In this document: positions 8,219 through 16,754 of the stretch, piece after piece
Layout: the number at the start of each line of letters is the position of its first letter
Numbering within the stretch: position 1 is the first letter of the stretch
NCBI GenBank assembly: GCA_963736325.1
Contig: CAVTOG010000010.1
Location: 1,116,001 to 1,180,000 of the forward strand
Origin: Actinoallomurus sp963736325
GTDB taxonomy: Bacteria > Actinomycetota > Actinomycetes > Streptosporangiales > Streptosporangiaceae
Direction: 5' to 3'
Length of the DNA: 64,000 nt
Made by a program: the position numbers and the translations under genes
Notes under the pieces: generated by a model
What the model saw: only the letters and a program-made list of their open reading frames with translations
Told to the model about the DNA's origin: nothing
Database searches by the model: none

Positions 8219-10285
8219 TCACGCGCGGTGGTGGGCCTCTCCCGGCCACAGGCCGAGAGTGGGCCCGTCGTAGCCGGGCAGCTCCAGCTCGCACCAGACG
8301 ACCTTGCCGCGCTCCGCCGGGCGTGCGCCCCAGCGCTTCGCCAGGCGGTGCACGACCTGCAGGCCGCGGCCGCCCTCGTCGTCGTCGGCCGCCTGGCGCG
8401 CCCTCGGCAGGGCGTCGACGTGGTCGCGCACCTCGCACACGAGGGTGCGGTCGCGCAGCAGGCGCAGCTCCAGGTCTCCGGTGGCGTACCGCAGGGCGTT
8501 CGTGACCAGCTCCGACACCAGCAGCTCGGCGGTGAAGGACAGGTCCTCCAGCCCCCATCCGGCCAGCGTCTCGCGCACGCGGGTGCGGGCGTCGCGCACG
8601 ACGGTCGGCCGCGGCGGGAACTTCCAGTCGACGACGTCGCCTTCCGGCAGCTTGCGCAGGCGCGCCACCAGGACGGCGATGTCGTCGCGGTCATGGTCGG
8701 CGTACGCGCCGTCGAGCGTCGCGCGCGCCAGGTCCTCCAGCGGCCGGTCGAGGGCCTCCGGGCCGAAGACTCCGCGCAGCCGCAGCAGGCCGTCGTCGAT
8801 GTCCTGGCCGCGGTTCTCCACGAGGCCGTCGGTGTAGAGGACGAGGATGCTGCCGTCGCTGATGTCGAAGGTGCGGGTCTCGATCACGCCTTCGCCGACG
8901 CCGAGCGGCGGCGCGGGCGGCACGTCGAGGAACTCACTGGTGCCCTCGGACCTCAGCAGCAGCGGCGGCAGGTGGCCCGCCGAGGCGACCTCACAGGTGC
9001 CGTTCGTCGCGTCGTACACGGCGTAGACGCAGGTCGCGAAGGCGGGGTCGCGCTCGCCGATCTCCCGCATCAGGGCGTCGAGCTGCTGCAGCCCGGCCGC
9101 CGGCGACAGCTCCAGGTTGACGATCGTCTGCAGCGCGGTCCGCAGGCGTCCCATGGTGACGGCGGCGCGCACGCCGTGGCCGGCGACGTCGCCGACGATG
9201 AGGGCGACGCGGCCGCCGGGCAGCGCGATCGACTCGTACCAGTCGCCACCGACCTCGATGAGCTGGTTGCCGGGCAGGTAACGGTGGCGGATCTCGATGC
9301 TCGACGGAGCGGTGAGGCCGGTGGGCAGCATGCTGCGCTGGAGTGTCAGCGCGGTTGCGCGCTCGCGGCTGTAGTGCCGCGCGTTGTCGATGAACAGGGC
9401 GGCGCGTGCCGCGAAGTCCATGCCGATCTCGATGTCGTACGCGTCGAACGCGCGGTGCTCGGGGCTGCGGACGCACACGATGAAGCCCAGCGTGGTGCCG
9501 CGGGCGATCAGCGGCAGCAGGACCATGGAGACGTCCCTGAGCAGCTTCGCGACCGGCTTACGCCGCCATTTGTGGGCGAGGGCGCGCGCGGTGCTGGAGT
9601 CGACGTGCGTTTCCAGCACCGCCTCACCGAGGGCCATGCAGCGGGTGTACGGCGTGCCGGGCGGGTAGGTGAGGATCTCGCCGGTGGGGAACGCGGAGTT
9701 CCACCCAGGGCTGCGGTCGTCGGCGGCGACCGCCAGGCGACGCAGCACCGCGGTGCCGTCCTCGGGGAACGAGGGCGCCTCGTCGGCGCCCATGATGCTC
9801 TCCTGGATCAGCACTCCGGCGGCATTGCAGAAGTGCGGCACGACGACGTCGACGACCTCTTTGGCCATCTGGTCGAGGTCGAGCGTCGCGCCGATGCGGC
9901 TGAGGGCGTCGTCGCGCATCGCCCGCCGGAGCAGCGCGGGGTCGGTGAAGCGCTCCACGTCGGTGACGGCGACCCGGATCATGAGCAGGCCGGCGGGATC
10001 GGCCCCGCCCGTGTGCATCGGGACCACGGTGACGACGGCGTCGCGCGTCTTGCCCTCGGAGTCGATGACGCCGAGTACGGCGGTGCGCTCCTGGCGGCTG
10101 CCGAGCGCATCAAGGAGAGTGGTCAGGGCCGACCGGCTGTCCTCCGCGAACAGGTCGACGGCTGCTTCCCCCACGACGTCTTCCGGAGGGTGGCCGATCA
10201 CGCCCTCGGCGTTCTGACCGCACTGGATGACTTTTCCGGAGCGATTGACGCCGAGCACGAGCGTTCTCGCCGAAGAATCGGCCAT
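8219..10285 (-). CDS. PAS-GAF-SpoIIE phosphatase with C-terminal anti-sigma-like HATPase domain
   Basis: Signalling protein of 688 residues. Domains in order: PAS-like sensor (about 1-120), GAF (about 150-310), PP2C/SpoIIE serine phosphatase (about 320-540) with VGGDWYESI and IVGDVAGHGVRAA, then an RsbW-like HATPase (about 555-675) with the N-box VSELVTNALRYA and the G-box DDEGGRGLQVVHRLA. Such proteins usually tune sigma factors through partner switching with anti-anti-sigma proteins, but no such partner or sigma gene is adjacent. Having both phosphatase and kinase modules suggests it can both phosphorylate and dephosphorylate its partner. The ATG has AAGGAG upstream. Confidence 0.93.
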   Translation of the reverse strand: MADSSARTLVLGVNRSGKVIQCGQNAEGVIGHPPEDVVGEAAVDLFAEDSRSALTTLLDALGSRQERTAVLGVIDSEGKTRDAVVTVVPMHTGGADPAGLLMIRVAVTDVERFTDPALLRRAMRDDALSRIGATLDLDQMAKEVVDVVVPHFCNAAGVLIQESIMGADEAPSFPEDGTAVLRRLAVAADDRSPGWNSAFPTGEILTYPPGTPYTRCMALGEAVLETHVDSSTARALAHKWRRKPVAKLLRDVSMVLLPLIARGTTLGFIVCVRSPEHRAFDAYDIEIGMDFAARAALFIDNARHYSRERATALTLQRSMLPTGLTAPSSIEIRHRYLPGNQLIEVGGDWYESIALPGGRVALIVGDVAGHGVRAAVTMGRLRTALQTIVNLELSPAAGLQQLDALMREIGERDPAFATCVYAVYDATNGTCEVASAGHLPPLLLRSEGTSEFLDVPPAPPLGVGEGVIETRTFDISDGSILVLYTDGLVENRGQDIDDGLLRLRGVFGPEALDRPLEDLARATLDGAYADHDRDDIAVLVARLRKLPEGDVVDWKFPPRPTVVRDARTRVRETLAGWGLEDLSFTAELLVSELVTNALRYATGDLELRLLRDRTLVCEVRDHVDALPRARQAADDDEGGRGLQVVHRLAKRWGARPAERGKVVWCELELPGYDGPTLGLWPGEAHHRA

Positions 10286-10702
10286 ACCTGACGACTCCTT
10301 GCTGGTGGCCTCGCGTCTCCCAAAGTATGGCTAATAAGGGACCACTGGGAAGGAAGATCACATTTGCAGAGCGCTTGTTACAACGACCTGACCGTGACCG
10401 GCCACACACTCTAGGGCGCGAAAAGGGGGTCCGGGCATGCCATCGGACGAGGTCATGCCGGTACGGACCAGGCTGGGAGGGGTGTCGCCGCCGGGCGAGC
10501 CACGTTCCGTCTGAAATTTCAGCCTGAATCGTCATCGGACGGTGGAACGGCTCTTCCCGGCGTCCGCGGGCGGAAGATCCGGCGGCACGGCCCGGGCCGC
10601 GGCGGCCTTCGCGCCACGGATCACGCGGCGGCCGGGTGCGGCACGCGCCGCGGCCGGCGCCGCCCGGTCGGGCGACGGCGGACGAGGGCGTGCGCGGCGC
10701 GC
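10286..10702. other. 417-bp gap with no convincing gene
   Basis: This gap lies between the phosphatase start and the end of the TetR gene. The first 240 bp are less GC-rich and probably hold the phosphatase promoter. A perfect 12-bp palindrome CTGAAATTTCAG sits at 10511-10522. The last 180 bp are GC-rich, with open frames that look like shadows (Arg/Ala-rich, no homology I recognise). Confidence 0.5.
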
Positions 10703-11311
10703 TCAGCGGAGACTGATCCCGGTCAGAAGGGAGTCGACGGCCCGCTCGGCGAAGTCGTCGGGGATCGGGCCCGCGCCGAACGCGCGCGCCCGGTTGGTGA
10801 CGGCGCCCAGGATGAGCCAGAGCGTCATCTCGATGTCGAGGTCGGGCCGCAGCTCGCCGTTGGCGATGCCGCGCCGGAGCACCTCGCGCATGGCCTCACG
10901 CCGCGGCTCGATCACCTCGCGGGTGAACCGGGCCATCAGGTCGGGGTAGCGCTCGGCCCCGCTCATGACGCTCCAGTAGCAGTCGAGGCGCTTCTTGTCG
11001 GACTTGTCGCTGACGAACGCCTTGGTGAAGGCGATCAGGTCGTCACGCGCCGACTCGCCCGGCAGGGGCGGGAGCGGCTCCTTCAACGCGGCCAGCGCGT
11101 CGACGATGAGCGCCTCCTTGTTGGGCCAGCGCCGGTAGATCGTCGTCTTGCCGACGCAGGCGCGCGCCGCGACCGCCTCGATGGAGACGCCCGTGACACC
11201 GCCCTCCTGCGCCAGCAGTTCGAGCGTGGCGGTGATGATCGCCTTGGCCGCGCGCTCACTGCGCGGCCGGCCCGGCGGCCGTGCGGTGAGCTGGTCACTT
11301 GTCTGCGTCAT
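10703..11311 (-). CDS. TetR-family transcriptional regulator
   Basis: DNA-binding repressor of 202 residues. The N-terminal helix-turn-helix runs around residues 20-65, with VSIEAVAARACVGKTTIYRRW followed by PNKEALI. The C-terminal half is an all-helical ligand domain. I use ATG 11311, 14 bases after the stop of the upstream exporter; an ATG at 11359 would overlap that gene. It forms a two-gene unit with the DHA2 exporter and most likely controls it through the GATACG-rich sites at 12905-12986. The inducing ligand is unknown. Confidence 0.92.
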   Translation of the reverse strand: MTQTSDQLTARPPGRPRSERAAKAIITATLELLAQEGGVTGVSIEAVAARACVGKTTIYRRWPNKEALIVDALAALKEPLPPLPGESARDDLIAFTKAFVSDKSDKKRLDCYWSVMSGAERYPDLMARFTREVIEPRREAMREVLRRGIANGELRPDLDIEMTLWLILGAVTNRARAFGAGPIPDDFAERAVDSLLTGISLR

Positions 11312-11324
11312 CGCGGCCACCGTC

Positions 11325-12887
11325 TCACACCTCGACCGGCTCTCGCTGCTCGACTTCACTTATCCGATCAACGTCGTCCACGCCGAGGCCGGGCATCCAT
11401 CTCAGGACCACCAGGGACCCCAGGAGTGCCACGGCCGCCGAGATCGACGACGTCATGTGCATCGCGTGCACGAACGAGGTGTGCGAGGGCCCGATGAGCG
11501 CCTGGCCGGACGGCCCGAGGCGTTCGGCGACGCCGACGGTGGCGCCGATCGACTCCCCCGCGGTGTCCCGCAGCCTCTCGGGCAGGGCGGTCAGGTGCGG
11601 CTTCATGTCCCCCCGGTAGATCGAGGAGACCAGCGAGCCGAGGATCGCGACGCCGAGGGCGATCGAGATCTGCCGGGCGACGTTGTTGATCGCCGAGCCC
11701 GAGCCGGCCTGGTCGCGTGGCAGCACCGCCATGACCGCGGTGGTCGCCGGCGGCATGACCATCCCCATCCCGGACCCCTGCACGAAGTAGGTGACCTCCA
11801 GGATCCAGATGGGGCTGTGCTCGGTCGTCAGGCGGTAGCTCAGCATCGCGAGCGCGACCATCGCGAGGCCGGTGGCGGTGACCCGCTTGGTCCCGAAGCG
11901 CTTCACGAACCCCGCGCTGCGCGGAGAGAAGATCAGCTGCCCGCCGGCCATCGGCAGCGTGAGCAGGCCCGCCTGGAGCGCTGAGTAGCCGCGGACGTTC
12001 TGCAGGTACAGGGAGACGAACAGGACGACGCCCCCGAGCGCGAAGAACACCAGGGAGATGGCGCCCACCGACGCGGACAGCCGCGCGTCGCGGAACAGCC
12101 GGACGTTGAGCGAGGGGTGCTCGATCCGCGCTTCGTACCAGACGAAGACGGCGAGGAGCGCGAGTCCGCCGAGCACCGGGCCGTACACCGTCGCGTCGGC
12201 GAGGGTGCCACGCTCGCCGCCCTCGATGATGCCGTAGCTGAGGGAGACGAGGCCGGCGATGGAGAGCAGCACGCCGACGACGTCGATGCCGCCGCGGCGC
12301 GGGGAGCGCGACTCCGGGACGAGGAAGGCGATGCCGATCACGCCCACGACGACGACCGGAACGTTGATCAGGAAGACCGAGCCCCACCAGAAGTAGTCGA
12401 GGAGCAGGCCGCCGGTGATCGGGCCGATGGCGATGCCGATGCCGACGGCTCCGGCCCAGATGCCGATGGCCTTGCCGCGCTCTTCGGGCTCGAAGACGTT
12501 GGCGATGATCGACAGCGTCTGCGGCATGACGGCGGCGCCGCCGAGGCCCATGGCCGCGCGGGCGAGGATCAGCTGTCCCGGCGACTGCGCGTAGGAGGAG
12601 ACGAGCGATGCCAGGCCGAACATCACCATGCCGATCATCAGCATGCGCTTGCGGCCGATCCGGTCGCCCAGCACCCCGAAGGTGAAGAGCAGGCCGGCGA
12701 AGACGAGTGTGTAGGCGTTGATCGCCCATTCGAGCTGGGCCTGCGTGGCACCGAGGCCGGCGCGAGGGTCGGCGATCGTCTTCAGTGCGACGTTCAGGAT
12801 CGTGTTGTCCAGAACGATGACGAGGAGAGCGACGATCAGCACGCCGAGGATCGTCCATCGTCTCTTGTGAATGGTCTGAGGATCCAT
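11325..12887 (-). CDS. MFS transporter, DHA2 (EmrB/QacA) 14-helix drug exporter
   Basis: Multidrug-type proton antiporter of 520 residues in the cytoplasmic membrane. It shows LDNTILNVALKTI in helix 1 (motif D1 of the DHA2 family), LGDRIGRKRMLMIG (motif A) and GGLLLDYFWW with INVPV (motif C region). It is divergent from panB, with 194 bp between starts, and is followed by a TetR gene, a standard regulated efflux pair. The ATG at 12887 is followed by a basic N-terminus. Confidence 0.94.
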   Translation of the reverse strand: MDPQTIHKRRWTILGVLIVALLVIVLDNTILNVALKTIADPRAGLGATQAQLEWAINAYTLVFAGLLFTFGVLGDRIGRKRMLMIGMVMFGLASLVSSYAQSPGQLILARAAMGLGGAAVMPQTLSIIANVFEPEERGKAIGIWAGAVGIGIAIGPITGGLLLDYFWWGSVFLINVPVVVVGVIGIAFLVPESRSPRRGGIDVVGVLLSIAGLVSLSYGIIEGGERGTLADATVYGPVLGGLALLAVFVWYEARIEHPSLNVRLFRDARLSASVGAISLVFFALGGVVLFVSLYLQNVRGYSALQAGLLTLPMAGGQLIFSPRSAGFVKRFGTKRVTATGLAMVALAMLSYRLTTEHSPIWILEVTYFVQGSGMGMVMPPATTAVMAVLPRDQAGSGSAINNVARQISIALGVAILGSLVSSIYRGDMKPHLTALPERLRDTAGESIGATVGVAERLGPSGQALIGPSHTSFVHAMHMTSSISAAVALLGSLVVLRWMPGLGVDDVDRISEVEQREPVEV

Positions 12888-12904
12888 CGGGCCCTTCGTG
12901 TTTT

Positions 12905-12986
12905 AGATACGAGTCTGTTGCGTTTCGATACGACACCAGAATACGCCTTGGATCGGACGATACGCAACCGTATCGTTTTTATACGA
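12905..12986. promoter_or_regulatory. GATACG-rich operator/promoter region of the TetR-exporter operon
   Basis: AT-rich stretch just upstream of the exporter. It holds GATACGA at 12906 and again at 12927 (21 bases apart, two helical turns), a perfect 7-bp inverted repeat CGATACG-CAAC-CGTATCG at 12958-12975, and a further ATACGA at 12981. On the minus strand, TTGCGT and TATTCT are 18 bases apart and could be -35 and -10 elements. A binding site for the TetR protein of this operon is the likeliest role. panB, divergently transcribed, shares the gap. Confidence 0.6.
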
Positions 12987-13081
12987 AACCCGGAATACTG
13001 GGGGTGTTCGACTAGTTGGATCCGTGTAACCATCGGTGTGTCCGGGGACGCCAGAGCGGCGCCTCGAGGCTGGAGGTATCG

Positions 13082-13933
13082 ATGTCTGCATCGCAAAGTC
13101 GGCCGACCGTGCCCAACGGGCTCTACGGCGGCCAGACCGGACGCCGCGTCACCGTACGCGACATCGCCGCGGCCAAGGAACGCGGTGAGAAGTGGCCCAT
13201 GCTCACCGCCTACGACGCGCTGACCGCGCGGGTCTTCGACGAGGCGGGGATCCCCGTCCTGCTCGTCGGCGACTCCGGTGCGATGGTCGTCTACGGCTAC
13301 GAATCGACCGTCCCGGTCACCGTCGACGAGCTGCTGCCCCTCACGGCGGCGGTCGTCCGCGGCACGTCACGCGCCCTCGTGGTCGCCGACCTGCCGTTCG
13401 GCTCCTACCAGACCGGCCCGGAGGACGCCCTGCGGACCGCCGCGCGGTTCCTCAAGGAGGCCGGGGCTCAGGCGGTCAAGCTCGAAGGCGGCCAGCGAGT
13501 GCTCCCGCAGGTCGAGACCCTGGTCTCGGCCGGGATCCCGGTCATGGCGCACCTCGGGCTCACCCCGCAGTCGGTGAACGCCTTCGGCGGCTACCGCGTG
13601 CAGGGCCGCGGCGAGGCCGGCGAACGGCTCATGACCGACGCCAAGGCCCTGGAGGCCGCGGGCGCCTTCTCCCTCGTGCTCGAATGCGTGCCCAGCGAGC
13701 TGGCCGAGCGGGTCACCTCGACGCTGTCGATCCCCACGATCGGCATCGGCGCCGGCCCGGGCACCGACGCCCAGGTCCTCGTCTGGCAGGACATGGCCGG
13801 GCTCACTCCGAAGACAGCCAAGTTCGTCAAACGGTACGCGGATGTGGCCGGAGTGTTGCGCGAAGCGGTCGAGGAGTTCGCCTCCGAGGTCACGTCAGGT
13901 GTCTTCCCCGCGCCGGAGCACGGCTACAAGTAG
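13082..13933 (+). CDS. panB: 3-methyl-2-oxobutanoate hydroxymethyltransferase
   Basis: First committed step of pantothenate synthesis: ketopantoate from 2-oxoisovalerate and methylene-tetrahydrofolate. The 283-residue product shows WPMLTAYDALTARVFDEAG, LLVGDSGAMVVYGY (metal-binding Asp), KLEGG and GAGPGTDAQVLVWQD, all typical of PanB. ATG 13082 has GGAGG eight bases upstream; the reading frame is open 22 codons further but without a good site. A PanE-like reductase for the next step lies 1.9 kb downstream on the other strand. Confidence 0.97.
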   Translation: MSASQSRPTVPNGLYGGQTGRRVTVRDIAAAKERGEKWPMLTAYDALTARVFDEAGIPVLLVGDSGAMVVYGYESTVPVTVDELLPLTAAVVRGTSRALVVADLPFGSYQTGPEDALRTAARFLKEAGAQAVKLEGGQRVLPQVETLVSAGIPVMAHLGLTPQSVNAFGGYRVQGRGEAGERLMTDAKALEAAGAFSLVLECVPSELAERVTSTLSIPTIGIGAGPGTDAQVLVWQDMAGLTPKTAKFVKRYADVAGVLREAVEEFASEVTSGVFPAPEHGYK

Positions 13934-13948
13934 GCGGTGTCCCGCCAT

Positions 13949-13990
13949 CCGTGATCATGCAATAGGTTGCGAGGTGTTGCATGATCACGG
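13949..13990. repeat. Perfect 14-bp inverted repeat downstream of panB
   Basis: CCGTGATCATGCAA at 13949-13962 and its exact complement at 13977-13990, around a 14-base spacer. It lies 15 bases after the panB stop and 46 bases before the next start. Without a T-run it could be a terminator or an extragenic palindrome; the TGATCA core also resembles a protein-binding dyad. Confidence 0.6.
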
Positions 13991-14036
13991 GGCGGTTGCT
14001 TCGGCTGCCGCACAACGCCGAAGGACACACGCAGCG

Positions 14037-15074
14037 ATGACCATCTCTCCGGGGCCACCGCCTTGGCCGATCCCGCCGTCGTGGACGCTCTCGCCGCCGA
14101 TCCCGGCCGTACCCAAGCCGGAGGCCGAGCCCGAGCCGCCGATCGAGGACCCCGCCCCCGTGGCGGAGCCCGCGCCCGTGCCGGAACCCCCGCATGTGCC
14201 GGACCCGGTGCCCGCGGTGGCTCCGGCCCGTACGGTCGTCGTGCTGTGCCCGGAGGGTTCGGGGACACCGGAGACGCTGAAGACCCTGCGCACCCCGCCC
14301 GGCGTGACGGTGGAGGCTCGTGTCTCCCCCGCGTCCACGCCAGGCATGGGTGGCGTGTACGAGCTGGCCTTCGCCGCCGCGAAGGCGGTGGACGACGGCG
14401 CGCACGGCATCGTGATCGCCCAAGAGGTGGAGGCGCCCGAGGAGACCGCGTGGGCCCTGGAGCTCCTGCACACCGGCGAGGTGCCGCTCGTGCTCGCCCC
14501 CGACCCCACCGGCCCCGGTGACGTCGCCGATGCCGTCGGCGTCGCGGCGGCCGAGCTGAGCGGTTTCGGCTGCCTGCTCGTCGCCCGCGGCGAGATCCAC
14601 GCCGCCCGGCACGTACGACGGCCGGGCGCGACGCCCGTGTTCAGCTCACCCTCGGCGGGCCCCGCCGGCCTCGTCACCGGCGGCGTGCCCCGCCTGCTCT
14701 GGCGTCCGCCGGGCCGCCTCACCGTCCGCGGACCCCACGGCGGCAAGTCGCCGCAGGTCGGCCTGCACACCATCACGCTCGGAGACGACGGAGTCCTGCT
14801 GCGCACCGTGGCCGAGAACTGCGACGGCCTGGTCGTGGCGGCGAACGCCTCCAGCATCCCCGAGCCGGTGCTGCCCGTCCTGGCCGAGCTGGCCGGGCGC
14901 ATCCCGGTCGTGCTCGCCGCCCCGGCGACCTCCAGCGGCATGCTCCCCGAGACCGGCCTGGACCCGCTGAAGGCGCGGATGCTGATGTACGTCCTGCTCG
15001 ACTCCGGGCGCGACAACGAAGCCGTCCTGGAGGCGTTCGCCGCCGCCGACCGTACGGTCGCGGTGGAGGTCTGA
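14037..15074 (+). CDS. Asparaginase-like protein lacking the catalytic threonines
   Basis: 345 residues. Residues 1-65 are Pro/Glu-rich and low in complexity, with no signal peptide. The rest resembles the asparaginase/glutaminase fold: the stretch IVIAQEVEAPEETAWALELL aligns with the family motif around HGTDTLEETA, and a C-terminal domain ends in PLKARMLMYVLLDSG. Both catalytic threonines are gone: the N-terminal TGGT-type motif is replaced by CPEGSG, and TDT by VEA. It is therefore probably not an active amidase; a binding or regulatory role is possible. ATG 14037 has a distant AAGGA. It follows panB on the same strand after a hairpin. Confidence 0.75.
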   Translation: MTISPGPPPWPIPPSWTLSPPIPAVPKPEAEPEPPIEDPAPVAEPAPVPEPPHVPDPVPAVAPARTVVVLCPEGSGTPETLKTLRTPPGVTVEARVSPASTPGMGGVYELAFAAAKAVDDGAHGIVIAQEVEAPEETAWALELLHTGEVPLVLAPDPTGPGDVADAVGVAAAELSGFGCLLVARGEIHAARHVRRPGATPVFSSPSAGPAGLVTGGVPRLLWRPPGRLTVRGPHGGKSPQVGLHTITLGDDGVLLRTVAENCDGLVVAANASSIPEPVLPVLAELAGRIPVVLAAPATSSGMLPETGLDPLKARMLMYVLLDSGRDNEAVLEAFAAADRTVAVEV

Positions 15075-15078
15075 CCCG

Positions 15079-15795
15079 TCAGAGCGCTCGTTCGAGCACC
15101 TGGCGGGCCTCCTGCAGCGAGGGGCCGTACCACTCCAGGTGACGTCCGCTGACCAGCGCGACCGCGCATCCGGGGAACGCCTCGGGGCCGTCACCGGCGC
15201 CGAAGGCGTACGGCTCGTCGGGGAGCACCACGAGGTCGGGGCGGTCGCGCAGGATCCGCTCGACGTCGATCTTGGGATAGCGGTCGGGGTCGCCGCCGTA
15301 CAGGTTCGCGACCCCGAGGCGCCCGAGGAGGTCGCCGGCGAAGGTGTCGCGGCCGAGCACCATCCAGGGCCGGCGCCAGATCGGGACCGCCGCCGTACGC
15401 GTCGGCGCCGGCGGCTCGTCCAGGACGTCCGCCCAGGCCGTGCGTGACCGCTTCAGCCACGCGGGCTCGTCGAGGTCGCAGGCCGCGAGCATGTCGGCCA
15501 GGCCCGTCAGCGCCTCCGGCAGGGTGCGGATCACGGTGACCCAGACGCGTACACCGGCCGCGCGCAGCCGGTCGAGGTCCTCCTCGCGGTTCTCCTCGAA
15601 GTTGGCGACGACCAGGTCCGGCGCGAGGGCAATGATCTTCTCGACGTCGGGGTTCTTCGTGCCGCGCACGCGCGTGACGTCGAGGCCCGCCGGGTGCGTG
15701 CACCAGTCGGTCGCCCCGGTCAGCAGCCCCGGCGCGGTCTCGGCCACGGCCTCGGTCAGCGACGGGACGAGGGAGACGACGCTGCGTACGCTCAT
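15079..15795 (-). CDS. Helical-backbone metal/cobalamin receptor-like protein without a signal peptide
   Basis: 238 residues resembling TroA/BtuF-type binding proteins: SVVSLVPSLTEAVAE, GATDWCTHP, KNPDVEKIIALAPDLVV and TFAGDLLGRLGVANLY. Family members normally bind cobalamin or metal chelates outside the cell, but this one starts directly at MSVRSVVSLVPS with no export signal, so it should be cytoplasmic. There is no permease or ATPase beside it. It overlaps the stop of the upstream PanE-like gene (15792-15795), so the two are coupled. Function unknown; a cytoplasmic ligand sensor is one possibility. Confidence 0.85.
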   Translation of the reverse strand: MSVRSVVSLVPSLTEAVAETAPGLLTGATDWCTHPAGLDVTRVRGTKNPDVEKIIALAPDLVVANFEENREEDLDRLRAAGVRVWVTVIRTLPEALTGLADMLAACDLDEPAWLKRSRTAWADVLDEPPAPTRTAAVPIWRRPWMVLGRDTFAGDLLGRLGVANLYGGDPDRYPKIDVERILRDRPDLVVLPDEPYAFGAGDGPEAFPGCAVALVSGRHLEWYGPSLQEARQVLERAL

Positions 15796-16754
15796 CGCGC
15801 GGCCGGCTCGTCCAGCGAGGACAGCACCTCTGCCGGCGTCATCGAGCCGGGGCGCGCGCGGTCGCGTGCCATGCGGTTCGCGAGCCGCCGGAGCAGTTCG
15901 TTGACCGGAGTGGGCACGCCGTGCTCGCGTCCGAGCAGGACGATCTCGCCGTTAAGGAAGTCGGCCTCGACCGTGCCGGTGCCGCGGTGGAGGCTCTGGG
16001 TGGAGGAGCCGCCGACGCGTACGCGGCCGTGCACCGGCTGGATCTTCGAGGCGATGGTGACGTGCGGGACCGGCTCGATGCCCGCGGCCCGCAGGCACCT
16101 CTCGCCCTCCTCGCGCGCCAGGCGCGCGAGCTCCTCGCCCTGTTCTCCGCTGCCCACGATCGCCTCGACCGCGTTGCCGAGGTTGGTCAGCAGCTTGCCG
16201 TACTTGTAGCGCATGATGTCGTCCCGCGCCTCGGACACGAAGGTCGCGCCGGTGAACGCCTTCGACAGCGACCGCGCGGTGCCGTCCACGCCGCCCGGGT
16301 AGCGGCCGACGTCGAGACGGCCGCTGAGCGGCGCGAAGTGGACCTCCACGATGCCGGGCTCGATGAAGACGGCCGGCAGCAGGACGCAGACGCCGTACAC
16401 GCGGGAGAACAGCCGGAGGGCGAGGCGCTCGTTCTCCACGCCGTTCTGGGCGGAGGCGACCACGATGTCCAGCGGCGCGACGGCTGCCAGCTCGGCCAGC
16501 GCCGGGGCGGTGTCCTGCGTCTTCATGGCGAGCAGGACGACGTCGTCCGCCCGCAGCTCCAGGTCGGCCGGGCGCGAGACGACAGGGATCGGCAGCTCGG
16601 CGCTCTCCTCCGGGGTGTCGAGGCGTAGGCCTCGGTCGCGGATCGCCTCGTAGTGCGCGCCGCGGGCGATGAGCGTGACGTCGTGGCCCTGCTGGAAGAG
16701 CCGGGCGCCGATCACGCCGCCGACGGCGCCCGCCCCGTAGACGACGACTCTCAC
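15792..16754 (-). CDS. 2-dehydropantoate 2-reductase (PanE/ApbA family)
   Basis: NADPH-dependent reductase of 320 residues. The N-terminal Rossmann motif is VYGAGAVGGVIGARLFQQGH. The central region has the family's conserved Lys and Asn in LAMKTQDT and SAQNGVENE; the C-terminal ApbA_C domain follows from about residue 180 (YKYGKLLTNLGNAVEAI). It may be the pantothenate-pathway reductase that follows PanB, encoded 1.9 kb away. However, the family contains many members with other keto-acid substrates, so the symbol is withheld. The start overlaps the stop of the F420 oxidoreductase gene by four bases. Confidence 0.88.
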   Translation of the reverse strand: MRVVVYGAGAVGGVIGARLFQQGHDVTLIARGAHYEAIRDRGLRLDTPEESAELPIPVVSRPADLELRADDVVLLAMKTQDTAPALAELAAVAPLDIVVASAQNGVENERLALRLFSRVYGVCVLLPAVFIEPGIVEVHFAPLSGRLDVGRYPGGVDGTARSLSKAFTGATFVSEARDDIMRYKYGKLLTNLGNAVEAIVGSGEQGEELARLAREEGERCLRAAGIEPVPHVTIASKIQPVHGRVRVGGSSTQSLHRGTGTVEADFLNGEIVLLGREHGVPTPVNELLRRLANRMARDRARPGSMTPAEVLSSLDEPAAR

